A DNA stretch of 64,000 nt from Paragyromitra xinjiangensis (taxonomy: Eukaryota > Ascomycota > Pezizomycetes > Pezizales > Discinaceae): contig JBCAMK010000003.1 of the NCBI GenBank assembly GCA_038503065.1, forward strand, positions 620,001 through 684,000, given 5' to 3'. Positions 44,507-54,020 of the stretch are shown here, in pieces. Position 1 is the stretch's first letter. Each line of letters begins with the position of its first letter. Below the pieces are notes generated by a model. It ran no database searches. It was not told the DNA's origin and was given only the letters and a program-made list of their open reading frames with translations. The position numbers were made by a program, and so were the translations under genes.

Positions 44507-47500
44507 CTAGCCGTTCTCTCCTTCTCCTTCGTTTTCTTCCTCTTCGTCGTTGTAGAGGTAAATTCCTTGGTGGGAATACCTGTTGTCTTCTTGTCGTTCC
44601 AGGGTCCAATTTCTGGTAGCGATTTGGGTAGGTGTGAGGAATGTTTCAATGGTGGTAGCCAGGCCGGCATTGGTGTGCATTGCAGTTCTCCATGTGAGTG
44701 GCATTGGTTTGAGGGCTGCTTTGAGTGCTTTGCGATGGGCAGGAAGTGGTTCCTGGCCACATTCTAGCAGTAGGTGTTGTGGTGTTTGGTTATCGAAGCC
44801 ACATTTGCATTTAGTGTCTTCAATGTTGTTGGTAGGGATTCTGGCAAGGTAGGATTTGGTGTATCCATGTCCGGTTCTCATTTGAGTGATGGTGGAGGCT
44901 GTTCTTCTGGGGATGTTTCCCCTCAGCGGGGCACTTGGTTTCAGTGCTGGTTGTCCGTAGTAGCTGCGCCCTTTCTTTGCCTGCTTCCATTTGGCTTTCC
45001 ATGTCGTCAGGGAGTGTTCCTTGATGTTTCTCTTGAGGTATGTGATGGAGGTGAGGACATCTGATTCTATCCTGGTTCCTTGGGCTCCTATCTTGGCGAG
45101 CTTATCAGCTAGCTCGTTGCCGGCAACGTTGACATGTCCTGGTACCCAATAAACATGGGTTTTGATGCCACTGTCTTCAAGTTGAAGCAAGTTGTTGCGG
45201 GCTTCAATGACCAGGTGTTGGCCTGGCATAGGGAGGGGTGTTGTCATTCGTTGTACTGCTGCTTGGTTGTCGCAGTAGATGTAGACATCGTTTGTCAGGT
45301 GAGGTGATCGTTGTACTTGTAGGATTGCATGTTTAGTGGCTTTTGCAATACCATAAAGTTCTGCGTCGAAGACTTCATTTTCTTTGCCGAGGTGGAAGGA
45401 TTTGTTGACCACAGAGTGACCTCTGCGGAAACCAGCAACTCCAGCTCCTGTTTTGCCTTCCAGGAGGGAGCCATCAGTGTAGAATACTAGGCGATCAGTC
45501 CTAGTACTGTCTCCAGCTGTGTGGTTCCGATGGTTTTCTGCTGCTGCGTCTTTGTCTGAAGGGTCAATGTAGATGTCTATGGTGTTTTGGTGCCATGGTG
45601 GACATGCCAGATTGTCTACGCATTCAATCTCTGATTGTGGCTGGATCCATTTGTTGGTAGATGCCAGTATCCTATGTAGTCTTGTTTCGTATTTGGGGGA
45701 GGTGGTGGTTTGGTGCCATGGAGTGTTGTTGGAGCTATCTGGGTTGTTGTTTTCCTGGGTTGAAGGCCAGGAATCAGGGCAGAGGGAGGTGATGGGATGG
45801 GTGTTGGGTAGGGAAAGGACTCGGAGTGCATATTTCCTTTGCAACTCGTCCAATCTGATTGGGGTAGGGAGAAGTCCTGTCTCTGCTTCCAGGGCATGGA
45901 CAGGTGATGTTCTGAAGGCTCCAGCAATCTTGCGCATTGCTTGATTCTGGACTTTCTGGATGGTGTTGCTGAGTCCAATCTGCCCGTTCCACCATACTTC
46001 AGCTCCGAAGTCACTGATGGTGGCTACACAGGTTTGGTAGAGTTGGCGGAGTGCTTTGTAACTCAGTCCTTTTTCTGTGCTTGCGAGACGGGAGATAGCC
46101 ATGAAGGCTCGAAGTGCGGAGGCAGCTTTGGTCTTCACATGATGCTTGAATGTGAGTTTGCGGTCAAACCAGACACCCAGCCATCGCTGGACATCTGCAG
46201 CCTCAATCACGTTGCCATCAGGCATTGTGACTTTGGCTTCATCAGAGGTGTCAGTTGTTCGTCTGGAGTGGAAGTGAGTGAGTTCTGTCTTTGGATTGTC
46301 AAAGTACAAGGCATTTTTCTCACCCCATTCGGAGGAGGTGAGTGCCATTGCTTCCAGTGTTCGAGAGTTTTCTGCTTCAGACTTTCCTGTAACCAGAAGG
46401 CCCACATCATCAACATAGCTGGGGCAGGTGGAATCAGGATATTTTTCTTCTAGCTCGTTGAACAAAGGAGCCAGGTAGAGGAGGAAGAGGATAGGGGAGG
46501 TGGGGGATCCTTGTGGGATTCCAGTTTGAATGGGTGCCATGGCTTCAATTTCACCGTCGAATGCCATACAGGCTGTTCGATTGCTGAGGAAGGAGTCCAC
46601 CCATCGGCAGATGGGAAGTGGGAGGTCCAGTTCTATCATGGTCTTGATCAGTCGTCGTTTGAATACAAAGTCATAGGCACCTTTCACGTCCATGCAAAGT
46701 GCAGAGAGTGTTAGGCCTTTCTTTTTGGCTGCATCGGCAAGCGTGCTGATAAGCATGCAAGCATCCACAGCTGATCTTTTTGGTCGACCTCCAATTTGCC
46801 ATCTATGGAGAAGGTGATATCTTTCTGCCATAAATGCTAATCGGGTTGCTATGATCTTTTCTGAGACTTTGCCGAGGCAGTTGAGGAGTGATACTGGTCG
46901 GTAGGCTTTTGCTATCGTATAGTCAGGTTTATTGGCCTTTCTGATGATTGCAATTGTAGCTTCGCGCCATATGGTTGGGTGGTATCCTGCTTTCATGGTG
47001 GCTTTGTAGAAGGAGTTGAACTGGGTCGGGTCAACTTGATATGCTTTTTGAATGCATAGGAAGCCAATTCCATCTGGTCCAGGGGCTTTCTTTGGTGCTG
47101 AGGTCATGATTGCTTTCCGAATCTCATCGTTGGTGAGGTCTTTCCATGGGATCTTGTGTTTTCCTGCTGGAACAGGTTCATCAAGTTCCACGGAGGGAGG
47201 GGGAGGGAATAGAGTTGCTCGGAAGAGATTGGCTTTCTCTTCAAAGGTTTTGGACTCTTGGAGTGTGGTGGGATTGTGTAGGGTGGGGGTGCGTTCACAT
47301 CTGCGTGGCTTGGTGTACCTCATTGCTGTGAAGACATCTTTTCCGTGAGCTTCTTCCAGGAATGTATTCCAGTGTTCACTCTTTGCTGTTCGGATTCGTC
47401 GGAAGTAGGATGTTCTCAAGTTTTTGAATCTTCGCCACATGGCTGGAGTCTGATCTGTTCTCCAGTCCCTGAGGGCTGTTTTCATGTGTCTGCGTCCTTC

Positions 47501-48511
47501 TTTGATGTCTTCATTCCACCAAGGTTTGGCGAAGGGTGATGGTTTTCGTTTGGGTACATGGATGTGGGCAGCTGCTATGATTGAATCTCGTAGGTGTTGA
47601 GCTGCTTCGTCTAGGTTTGAATGGGTTGGGTGGGAGTGTAGGAACTCCCAGGTGTCTTTAGTGGTGATGGAGGAGAGGGTGAAAGTTTGTTGGAAGCCGT
47701 CCCAGTCCGCCTTGGCCCAATTAAATTGTTCCGTTGATGGTGGGGGGGCACATTCCAAAGAGTCAGAGGCAATTTCAAACTGAACAACTTCATGGTCGGA
47801 TCCTGTTGCAAGGTCTTCCATGACTGCCCAGTTCATAATCAAGTCTGTCATCGGTGAGGAGGAGAAGGCAAGATCCAAAACGGATCTGCCAGTGCCTGTA
47901 GGGTAATTGTAGGTATAAATATCAGGCTCGTTAATGAGGGTATAGTTGAACTCTTCTAGTATAGCTAGGAGTGCTTCATGTCGTTTTGGTGAACGGACTC
48001 GTGAGTCCCAGAGAGGGTGGTGGGCATTGAAGTCACCTGCCATGATACAGCGTTCTGGTAGCTTTAGTCCCACAAGTACACGTTCAACCGTGTATTGTGG
48101 GTGGCTGTCAGGAACTCGTTGTGATGCTGCAGGTTGTTCATTGTAGATGTTAAGGAGGGTAAAAGCAGGAATGGAGGGGGTTGACAGCTCTATGGCCTGT
48201 ACATCTTCGTTATTGATGATGTCGGGTCTTGGCTGATATTTCAGGAAGAGGTTGGATTTGGATATAAAAGTCATGGTTCGAGGGCGGTTAATGCTGCTTG
48301 GAATCATCCTTGTGAATGACCCATGCGATATTGATGTCCATGAGTTTGGTGGTGCGTCAGGAGAAGTATCGGGCATAACAAAAGGTTCTTGAATAATAAC
48401 TATATCAGCCGTTTCTGAGGCTGAGTCGAGGAGGGATAACATAACATTTTGGTTTCTTCGGCAGTTGTGTTGCATCAGGCGGATCTTGTGTGGGTTTGGT
48501 TGCACAATCAT
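44507..48511 (-). CDS. LINE C ORF2 protein (endonuclease, reverse transcriptase, RNase H)
   Basis: 1334 aa, intact. Residues 1-~230 form an AP-like endonuclease (MQHNCRRN, IIQEPF, AGDFNAHHPLWDS, LDLAFSS, GSDHEVV) that would nick the target. The reverse transcriptase spans about residues 450-750 (KKAPGPDGIG, AYRPVSLLNCLGK, DVKGAYDFV, GIPQGSPTSPILF, YVDDVGLL, LGVWFDRKL). RNase H lies near residues 980-1110 (FYTDGSLL, DAELYGIAKATKHA, CDNQAAV, VPGHVNVAGNELADKLAK). A CCHC-type knuckle (CKCGFDNQTPQHLLLEC) is near the C-terminus. The domain order and the RNase H fit the Tad clade of fungal LINEs. The ATG overlaps the ORF1 stop by 4 bp. Confidence 0.96.
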   Translation of the reverse strand: MIVQPNPHKIRLMQHNCRRNQNVMLSLLDSASETADIVIIQEPFVMPDTSPDAPPNSWTSISHGSFTRMIPSSINRPRTMTFISKSNLFLKYQPRPDIINNEDVQAIELSTPSIPAFTLLNIYNEQPAASQRVPDSHPQYTVERVLVGLKLPERCIMAGDFNAHHPLWDSRVRSPKRHEALLAILEEFNYTLINEPDIYTYNYPTGTGRSVLDLAFSSSPMTDLIMNWAVMEDLATGSDHEVVQFEIASDSLECAPPPSTEQFNWAKADWDGFQQTFTLSSITTKDTWEFLHSHPTHSNLDEAAQHLRDSIIAAAHIHVPKRKPSPFAKPWWNEDIKEGRRHMKTALRDWRTDQTPAMWRRFKNLRTSYFRRIRTAKSEHWNTFLEEAHGKDVFTAMRYTKPRRCERTPTLHNPTTLQESKTFEEKANLFRATLFPPPPSVELDEPVPAGKHKIPWKDLTNDEIRKAIMTSAPKKAPGPDGIGFLCIQKAYQVDPTQFNSFYKATMKAGYHPTIWREATIAIIRKANKPDYTIAKAYRPVSLLNCLGKVSEKIIATRLAFMAERYHLLHRWQIGGRPKRSAVDACMLISTLADAAKKKGLTLSALCMDVKGAYDFVFKRRLIKTMIELDLPLPICRWVDSFLSNRTACMAFDGEIEAMAPIQTGIPQGSPTSPILFLLYLAPLFNELEEKYPDSTCPSYVDDVGLLVTGKSEAENSRTLEAMALTSSEWGEKNALYFDNPKTELTHFHSRRTTDTSDEAKVTMPDGNVIEAADVQRWLGVWFDRKLTFKHHVKTKAASALRAFMAISRLASTEKGLSYKALRQLYQTCVATISDFGAEVWWNGQIGLSNTIQKVQNQAMRKIAGAFRTSPVHALEAETGLLPTPIRLDELQRKYALRVLSLPNTHPITSLCPDSWPSTQENNNPDSSNNTPWHQTTTSPKYETRLHRILASTNKWIQPQSEIECVDNLACPPWHQNTIDIYIDPSDKDAAAENHRNHTAGDSTRTDRLVFYTDGSLLEGKTGAGVAGFRRGHSVVNKSFHLGKENEVFDAELYGIAKATKHAILQVQRSPHLTNDVYIYCDNQAAVQRMTTPLPMPGQHLVIEARNNLLQLEDSGIKTHVYWVPGHVNVAGNELADKLAKIGAQGTRIESDVLTSITYLKRNIKEHSLTTWKAKWKQAKKGRSYYGQPALKPSAPLRGNIPRRTASTITQMRTGHGYTKSYLARIPTNNIEDTKCKCGFDNQTPQHLLLECGQEPLPAHRKALKAALKPMPLTWRTAMHTNAGLATTIETFLTPTQIATRNWTLERQEDNRYSHQGIYLYNDEEEENEGEGENG

Positions 48512-50112
48512 TGTTCCACCATGATGTCTTTTTCAGTTCGGGAGAGGTCTGGGCGTGCAACACAGGACCTGTCAGTGGCTTTATGTGTTCCACCACAGTT
48601 GATGCATTTGGGAGGCATGTGGGCGCAGGAGTCAGTGGCTCTGCAAGTCCCACAGAAGTGCTTGTTGGTAGCATGTTCGTGTCCACAGTAGGCACAGGCT
48701 GGCTTGGAGGAGGGGCATCTCTGGAACTTGTGTCCAAACTTTTGACAGTTAGAACATTGGTCACCAGGGCGCGCAGTCAAATAGGCTCCGGTCCTGTGTC
48801 TTTGGCCGAAGATGAGGATTCCGTTTTTGATCAGTTTGTTGTACATGCTTTTGCTGGTGATGGCAATCATCACCGAGCTGTGGGACTTTCCATTTCTCTT
48901 GTCTGGATGGGTCATGTAGCGAGGAGGTGCTGCCAGTTTGAGATCACTGTTTTGGTATTCCAGTTCGTTTTGCAAGTCGCTCATGCCAGTACGATTGTCA
49001 GGGTATTCCATGATTGGGACTCCATGGATGGCAACCTTGTGCCAGGACTCCTGTTTGGAGAGAAAGAGAGCTTTCTCATCGCTTTCCTTCACAACTTTCT
49101 CAATGGTGGCCTTGTGCAGGTCAAAGTCAGTGCTGGTGAATCCATTGCGAGTGTAGAGCAGGAGATTTGCTTTCAGGTTCCAGGAGATTCCTGAGATCTG
49201 GAGGCTTTCTGGTGCTTTGGCAGTCAGGAGTTCTTTGTTAATGGTGTTGCGCAGGACAAGGAGGTTGAGGTTTTCTTCTTTCTGATCACCACTGCGTTGG
49301 ACAATCATGTTCTTGGTGAGTTCTGGGGTTGGGGTTGTGGGGGTATCAGTGTTGGCCTTCGCAGGCTTTCCATCTTTCGCCACAGTGGCCCAAGTCTTTG
49401 GTGCAGGAGGTGGAGGAGGGGGAGGAGGTGCTGGCGTGTTTTCAGTTGCCTTTCCCTTTCCCTTGTTCTTCTTGGGTTGTTGGGGAGCGGTGGGGATTGT
49501 TGTTGCTGTGATTGCTGGTACTGCTGGAGTTGCTTTCAGGGTGCGGTGGATTGAATCTACTTTCCCGATCACAGTGTGGCTCATGGAGCCCAGGGAGGTT
49601 GAGATTTGGGTGGTGAGGTTGCTAACCATCATCTTGAGCTCAGCGATTTCCTTGTTCAGGTGTTCATTCTGTGCCATGAGGTGTTGGTTGACGTCGTTTT
49701 GACTCATTGGGAGTGCAAAGTAGCTGGGAGTGCGTTTGGGAGGTGGAGCAGATTGCTGTTGGTTGCCAAAGGTTCTCTTTGACGGGCCAGCTGCGGATCT
49801 GGTCCTGGTCATTGGTTCTGGCTCGTAAGTGAGGTCAATTCCTCCCAAAGTGTTCCTAAATGATAGAGGATGTGTGGGGGAGTTGCCAGCTGAGGAGAAG
49901 AATGGTGGTGGGAGTGTGATCTTGCGAGCAAATGGAGCCGGGAGTGGTTTGGTGGTGGAGGAAATAGGGTCGCTGCTCATGATGTCTGGAGCATGCTGGC
50001 TGACGTTCAGGAATCGGTTTGTGGCCGTTATGGTAGGGCTGGAGGGAGGTGAAGATGGAGGCACGATGGGAAGTTCCGTATCGTCTTGCATTTCATCCCC
50101 GTGGGCCGACAT
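48508..50112 (-). CDS. LINE C ORF1 protein (gag-like, CCHC zinc knuckles)
   Basis: 534 aa, the same length and nearly the same sequence as copy A ORF1. Differences are few (for example PPKRTPSY against PPKHTPSY, and CPSSKPAC against CPSTKPAC). It carries the same helical segment, Pro run and three C-terminal Cys/His knuckles. It acts as the RNA-binding partner of ORF2. Confidence 0.93.
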   Translation of the reverse strand: MSAHGDEMQDDTELPIVPPSSPPSSPTITATNRFLNVSQHAPDIMSSDPISSTTKPLPAPFARKITLPPPFFSSAGNSPTHPLSFRNTLGGIDLTYEPEPMTRTRSAAGPSKRTFGNQQQSAPPPKRTPSYFALPMSQNDVNQHLMAQNEHLNKEIAELKMMVSNLTTQISTSLGSMSHTVIGKVDSIHRTLKATPAVPAITATTIPTAPQQPKKNKGKGKATENTPAPPPPPPPPAPKTWATVAKDGKPAKANTDTPTTPTPELTKNMIVQRSGDQKEENLNLLVLRNTINKELLTAKAPESLQISGISWNLKANLLLYTRNGFTSTDFDLHKATIEKVVKESDEKALFLSKQESWHKVAIHGVPIMEYPDNRTGMSDLQNELEYQNSDLKLAAPPRYMTHPDKRNGKSHSSVMIAITSKSMYNKLIKNGILIFGQRHRTGAYLTARPGDQCSNCQKFGHKFQRCPSSKPACAYCGHEHATNKHFCGTCRATDSCAHMPPKCINCGGTHKATDRSCVARPDLSRTEKDIMVEQ

Positions 50113-50668
50113 GGTTCCGGAAATTTTCGGAAATTTTCGTGTAACGGATACTAAAAATAAATTGCCGAGACAAAAGTTGATTGGACGTTGAAGACCAGAG
50201 GCTGATTGGGTTCCACCAATGGAATGTTCCAGAAGGTAGCAGGTGATGTGCTGTCAGTCAGAATTGCAATATTCCGAGATTTCTGGCGATTTTGGGCGAT
50301 AAAATGAGTACTACTCGGGCGCCTGTGGGCCGATTTGGCTGAAACTAAAAATCCTGGGCCGTAGTATGTAGGCGGCGTGGATGTGCAAGTTTCAAGTCAA
50401 TCGGACAAGAACTGGTTGACTGGCGACGATTTTGAGGGGGGGCTCGGCGGGTTTTTTGGTGGGGTGAGCCCCAAAGAGGGGAAATGAAGGGGAAAATCAC
50501 AACAACTTCTGCAATAGAAGAGATGGATTTCCCAGGAGGTGTAGAAGGGGGTAAAAGGGGGCGCTGATTCCGAATATGAAGTCGGTTTGATGATATCTCT
50601 GTTGGTTGTGGAGTTATTTTTCGAAAATTCGTCCTGGTAGAATGGTTGTCGCGCGGCTAATTCAAGAA

Positions 50669-50831
50669 GTAAGTAGCCTTCTGTCAGTGTCAGTGTCAGT
50701 GTCAGTGTCAGTGTCAGTGTCAGTGTTGGCGTCAGCGTCAGTGTCAGTGTTGGCGTCAGCGTCAGTGTTGGCGTCGGCGTCGGCCCCACTTGATCTCTTA
50801 ATCGCTCGATCATGTTCTAACATAAAACTAG
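50669..50831 (+). repeat. Helicase intron made largely of GTCAGT and GGCGTCAGC units
   Basis: The 163-bp intron has a GTAAGT donor and a CTAG acceptor. Its first half is (TGTCAG)n followed by GTTGGCGTCAGCGTCAG units. It lies only two bases after the right target duplication of LINE C. Confidence 0.8.
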
Positions 50832-51314
50832 TACGTTCGACTGCTCGGGATTACCTGCTTCGCTGTCTACAGTGGTCTAAGCAATAAGAATCGTGACAAA
50901 ATAAAGGATTCATTCAATAAAACCAAGGACATCGACGTTCTGGTCCTCTCCTATCTCTGCAGCAACGAGGGCATCAATCTTCACTATCAATGCTCGGATA
51001 CCATCATGGTAGAGCAAGGTCTTTCCTATGCATCGGAGCATCAGGCATGGAGTCGGGTCCGCCGCATCGGGCAAAAGGAAGAGCAAAACACCGAGCGTCT
51101 AGTTAATCTCCAAACGATCGATACATTGATCGAGAAGGCCCAGCGGGAGCGCCAGAGCCCTATGCTATATGCATGGGGAATTATGGAGAGCCTCGGGGGA
51201 ATAGCAGACACAGACGAGGTCTTTGACACGTTGATCGGCAAGATACCTCCAGCGGTTTTAAGAGACCAGATTATTGGACGCGGGGGCCCAGATGAGCTCG
51301 AAATAGAGGACTGA

Positions 51315-52063
51315 CTCGGCACTCATCAGACTTCTATTCTGTCAGAGTTGCGCCGGTTAGGATATGGGTATTGGTTTTCTTTCTTGTTTTGTTCGGGTAT
51401 TACTATGGGTACGGGATGGGTACGGGATGGGTACGGGATGGGTATCGGGGGACAGGGTATTGGTTTTCTTTTCTTTTGTCTGGGTGCTGCTGCGGGTACG
51501 GGTATCGGGGGGATATGGGTATTCGTTTTCTTACTAGTTTTGTCCGGAGCCCGATGAGCTCGAAACAGGCGGCTGACTCGATATTTGTCAGACCTCCTAT
51601 TCTGTCAGAGTTGCGCCGTCGGGGGTATCAGTTTCCCTTCTTATTTTGTCAGGATATTACTATAGGTATGGGACGGGTATCGGGGGCATATTTTTGGTTT
51701 TCTTTATTTCGTTTCTGTTTTTTCCATGGGTTATCTTTATTATGTGGCGGAGGGTTTACTTTTACTATGGGGACGGGCTCGGAGTACTGCAAATTTGTAT
51801 TTATTGGGAGGAATAGGAAGGTTTTTTTCGAGTGAGAAGACATGATATTCGACTTGAGCCTAGCGTCGCAGATCCTTCCAGCTCCGCGGGTCTCAGGCCT
51901 CCCAGTACCGTGGATCCCCCTTTATCTATCCCCCTTTCTTCTTACGATCCCTCTCCCTCTTCTACCAACCATCATAGCCTTGCATTACTGCCTTCACTCC
52001 CCTGTTTCGCCCCATCACCCTTGTTTCCCCCCCTTGATTGTATTTGTATTAAACATCCTCGCC
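51315..52063. repeat. Intergenic G-rich minisatellite and DUF6532-gene promoter
   Basis: Between the helicase stop and the next start, a GGGTACGGGATG-type minisatellite occupies about 51405-51460, with GGGTATCGGGGG pieces to about 51540. A duplicated block including GAGCTCGAAA..GG.GACTGACTCG and CTATTCTGTCAGAGTTGCGCC occurs at about 51296-51356 and 51556-51616, so the end of the helicase gene has been partly copied. G-quadruplex formation on the plus strand is plausible. Confidence 0.65.
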
Positions 52064-54020
52064 ATGCCTCCAAAAAGTCAAGCAATATACCCTGATACAC
52101 AACGAAAGACGCGTAATTCAGCTGCATCGTCGTCTACAAATACTGACAGCAGACGTGGCAGAGTTTCGAGAAAACCCTCGGGTGGTCACGCGTCGACACG
52201 TCGAAGGGCCACCACTGCCCTGACACTACCAGACAGCCAGGCAGCCAGCCAGTCAGAGTACGACTCTGACACGGCGACGGGGGCAGATGTTCTCGCAAGT
52301 TCCAACATTTTGGTGCCAGCTACTCCTTTCGAACCTTCTACCATGCCACCTCCTCCTCCTCCTCCTCCTCCTACTCCGCCACCTCCTCCCCCTACTCCGC
52401 CACCTCCTCCCCCTACTCTTCCTCCCCCTTCGCAGACACCCCAAACCGAGCCCTTGAGCATACTATCGTCTCCTCCAGTTGCTGTCACCGCTACCCAACA
52501 TCCGCCTTGTGCTCAGCGGAGTCCGAGAGAGCTAGACTTAACTCCCCAGACCCCGCTCCCCAGCATTCAGCAAAGCCCAGATCTAGGAGATTTTGAGGAC
52601 TTGGGGGCAACTAGAAGTGATGATGATTCTTCCGGGCCGTACTTGCTATACTCTTCCAATAGAACTCCGACCCCATTTCAACCGCCTGTGAGGAAGTCTA
52701 TTGGACCTGGCGTAAGCTATCCCCTTCAAATAGGATATGTATCCTGCATCGGCTTCAACTCTGACATTTACTCTGACATTGGCTTACTCATACTGATAGT
52801 CCTCCGTTTCCAATTTGTCTTCAAGCAGTGGACACGATAGTAATGGGAGCGGTAGCTATGCCGGCAGCAATTTCCGAAAAAGGAGGTCGGCCTCGACGCT
52901 GTCAGACTCGGTCCCGCCTAGTGAGGCAAGATCACGGGACAAGAGAAAAATAGGCACACTGAGGGATAGAGGTGAGCTTAATCCCAACTGGTCAATTGCA
53001 AGAGATATATTCGTACTACGAATACAGACGGAAAACCCCTACCCCCGGCCAGACGTGCAGGAGATGATGGCTGTTTCTGTGTTTCGAGAGGCGTATGGGG
53101 AATCGGGTGATTGATTCGACCTCAGCGAGATCGGCGATACCGAAATTCACATGGTATCAACCTTCCTTTCCTGTACGCAGTTAGTGGAGGCTGACACTGA
53201 GGCTCTGGCATAAAGTTGGCAGACCGTATATCAACCTCCCGAGGGTACTTTGCCGAAGCGGCTAGGGAGTGTGTTTGTAAGGTGTACGGCCTTGATACAT
53301 TGAAGGGAGACGACCTCCTTAATCGCGTTCGTAGGCTTATACGCGATAACAGTCATCGTTTCCACTTTTCGGATGAGAAGAAAAAGGCGAGTTACCAGTA
53401 GTTTCCTTAACCGCTCGTCCTTCAGATCACAGTAGAGTGCTAACCCGAACACAGGTCCCGAAGAAAATGTTTTGCCATTTCGCAATCGCTAATGTAATTC
53501 ACGGTGCTTGGTACGGCAAAAAAACATATGCACGCCGACCTCACACCCGAAAATATAGCGACGAGATTAGCCCAGTGGCCTTGGTTTTGGCGACAGTAGC
53601 TATCCGGTACGCTCTTGACAATTGGTCTTCGGGGGAGTATCTTAGGAAAAACTTTGAAGGAGGGACGTTTAAAGGTGAGCCTGTGTGTATACCGTGTCCA
53701 TTCGGAACGTCAGAGTCGGAACGTCAGAGTCGGCATGTCAGAGTCGGCATGTCAGAGTCTGCACGTCAGAGTCTGCACGACGGGGGATATTGTACAATTA
53801 TCAGAGCTGATTGCAAGGCGAAGGGGTCTACGATGAGTATACCAATCAGTGGAACACAATACCGAAAGAATCGCAGCGAATTATCCTCGGCATCCAACTA
53901 ACGGAGGTAAAAAGGTTATCGGGATGGGAGACTGGCGATGGAGGGAAACCGGCGGTGGTGTGGAACCCGGAGGTGGATTTGCTTGCGGACGATAGCGATG
54001 ATTCTGGTGACGGCTGTTGA
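52064..54020 (+). CDS. DUF6532-like protein gene of the giant element
   Basis: Exon 1 is 52064-52711 (ATG in a good context, gccATGCC) and encodes a Ser/Arg/Pro-rich disordered region with a polyproline run. Intron 1 (52712-52799) contains two CTCTGACATT words. Exon 2 (52800-~53100) encodes WSIARDIFVLRIQTENPYPRPD, exon 3 (~53215-~53398) STSRGYFAEAARECVCKVYGL and FHFSDEKKK, exon 4 (~53455-53674) FCHFAIANVIHGAWYGKK, then PVALVLATVAIRYALDNWSSGEY. The last exon (53818-54020) encodes GEGVYDEYTNQW to an acidic C-terminus. This order (NPFP-like, YFR..A...V...YGL, FHF, W[FY].K, IALVLTAI...LDEW) matches my memory of DUF6532, a domain common in mushroom-forming fungi. The exon 2/3 and 3/4 junctions could not be fixed with canonical sites, so mild decay is possible. 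Intron 4 (53675-53817) holds five GTCAGAGTC words. Function unknown. Confidence 0.68.

Larger units (their letters stand above)
44087..50654 (-). mobile_element. LINE family-1 copy C, full length and apparently intact
   Basis: 6,568 bp on the minus strand, inserted in the helicase exon. A perfect 13-bp target duplication, GGCTAATTCAAGA, lies at 44074-44086 and 50655-50667. 5' end at 50654; 5' UTR to 50113; ORF1 50112-48508; ORF2 48511-44507; 3' UTR with the ATCCGTAACGGAT palindrome; TTTA tail at 44087. Both ORFs are open, so it may be an active master copy. Confidence 0.97.
40161..51314 (+). pseudogene. SNF2-family helicase/ATPase gene, frameshifted and split by LINE C
   Basis: SNF2-type DNA translocase carried by the transposon. 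The N-terminal ~550 codons (40161-~42100) have no recognised domain and are rich in Ala, Ser and Arg, with an RE-rich low-complexity run. The ATPase motifs follow in order: LADDCGTGKT (I, split by the intron at 42364-42431), PTLIICPVPMISEW (Ia), VLDEAHR (II), LTATPL (III), FCSPKLGRL, YSGLSNKNRDK (IV), LSYLCSNEGINL (V) and QAWSRVRRIGQ (VI). Clear introns lie at 40416-40507, ~42092-42144, ~42364-42431, ~42633-42694 and 50669-50831, nearly all carrying CTCTGAC words. LINE C splits the codon for E in WLIQE; the last exon is 50832-51314. Frame changes at about 40640, 41800, 41990 and 42570 have no obvious intron, so this copy looks inactive even without LINE C, unless the assembly has indel errors. 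Confidence 0.8.

Noticed and set aside
44480..50191. Many plus-strand open frames of 60-230 codons across the LINE regions
   Set aside because: They are antisense shadows of LINE ORF1 and ORF2 and recur at the same offsets in copies A and C.
53700..53790. Second regular array (GTCAGAGTCGG at about 15-bp spacing)
   Set aside because: It lies in an intron and belongs to the element-wide GTCAGAG motif; it is not a CRISPR array.
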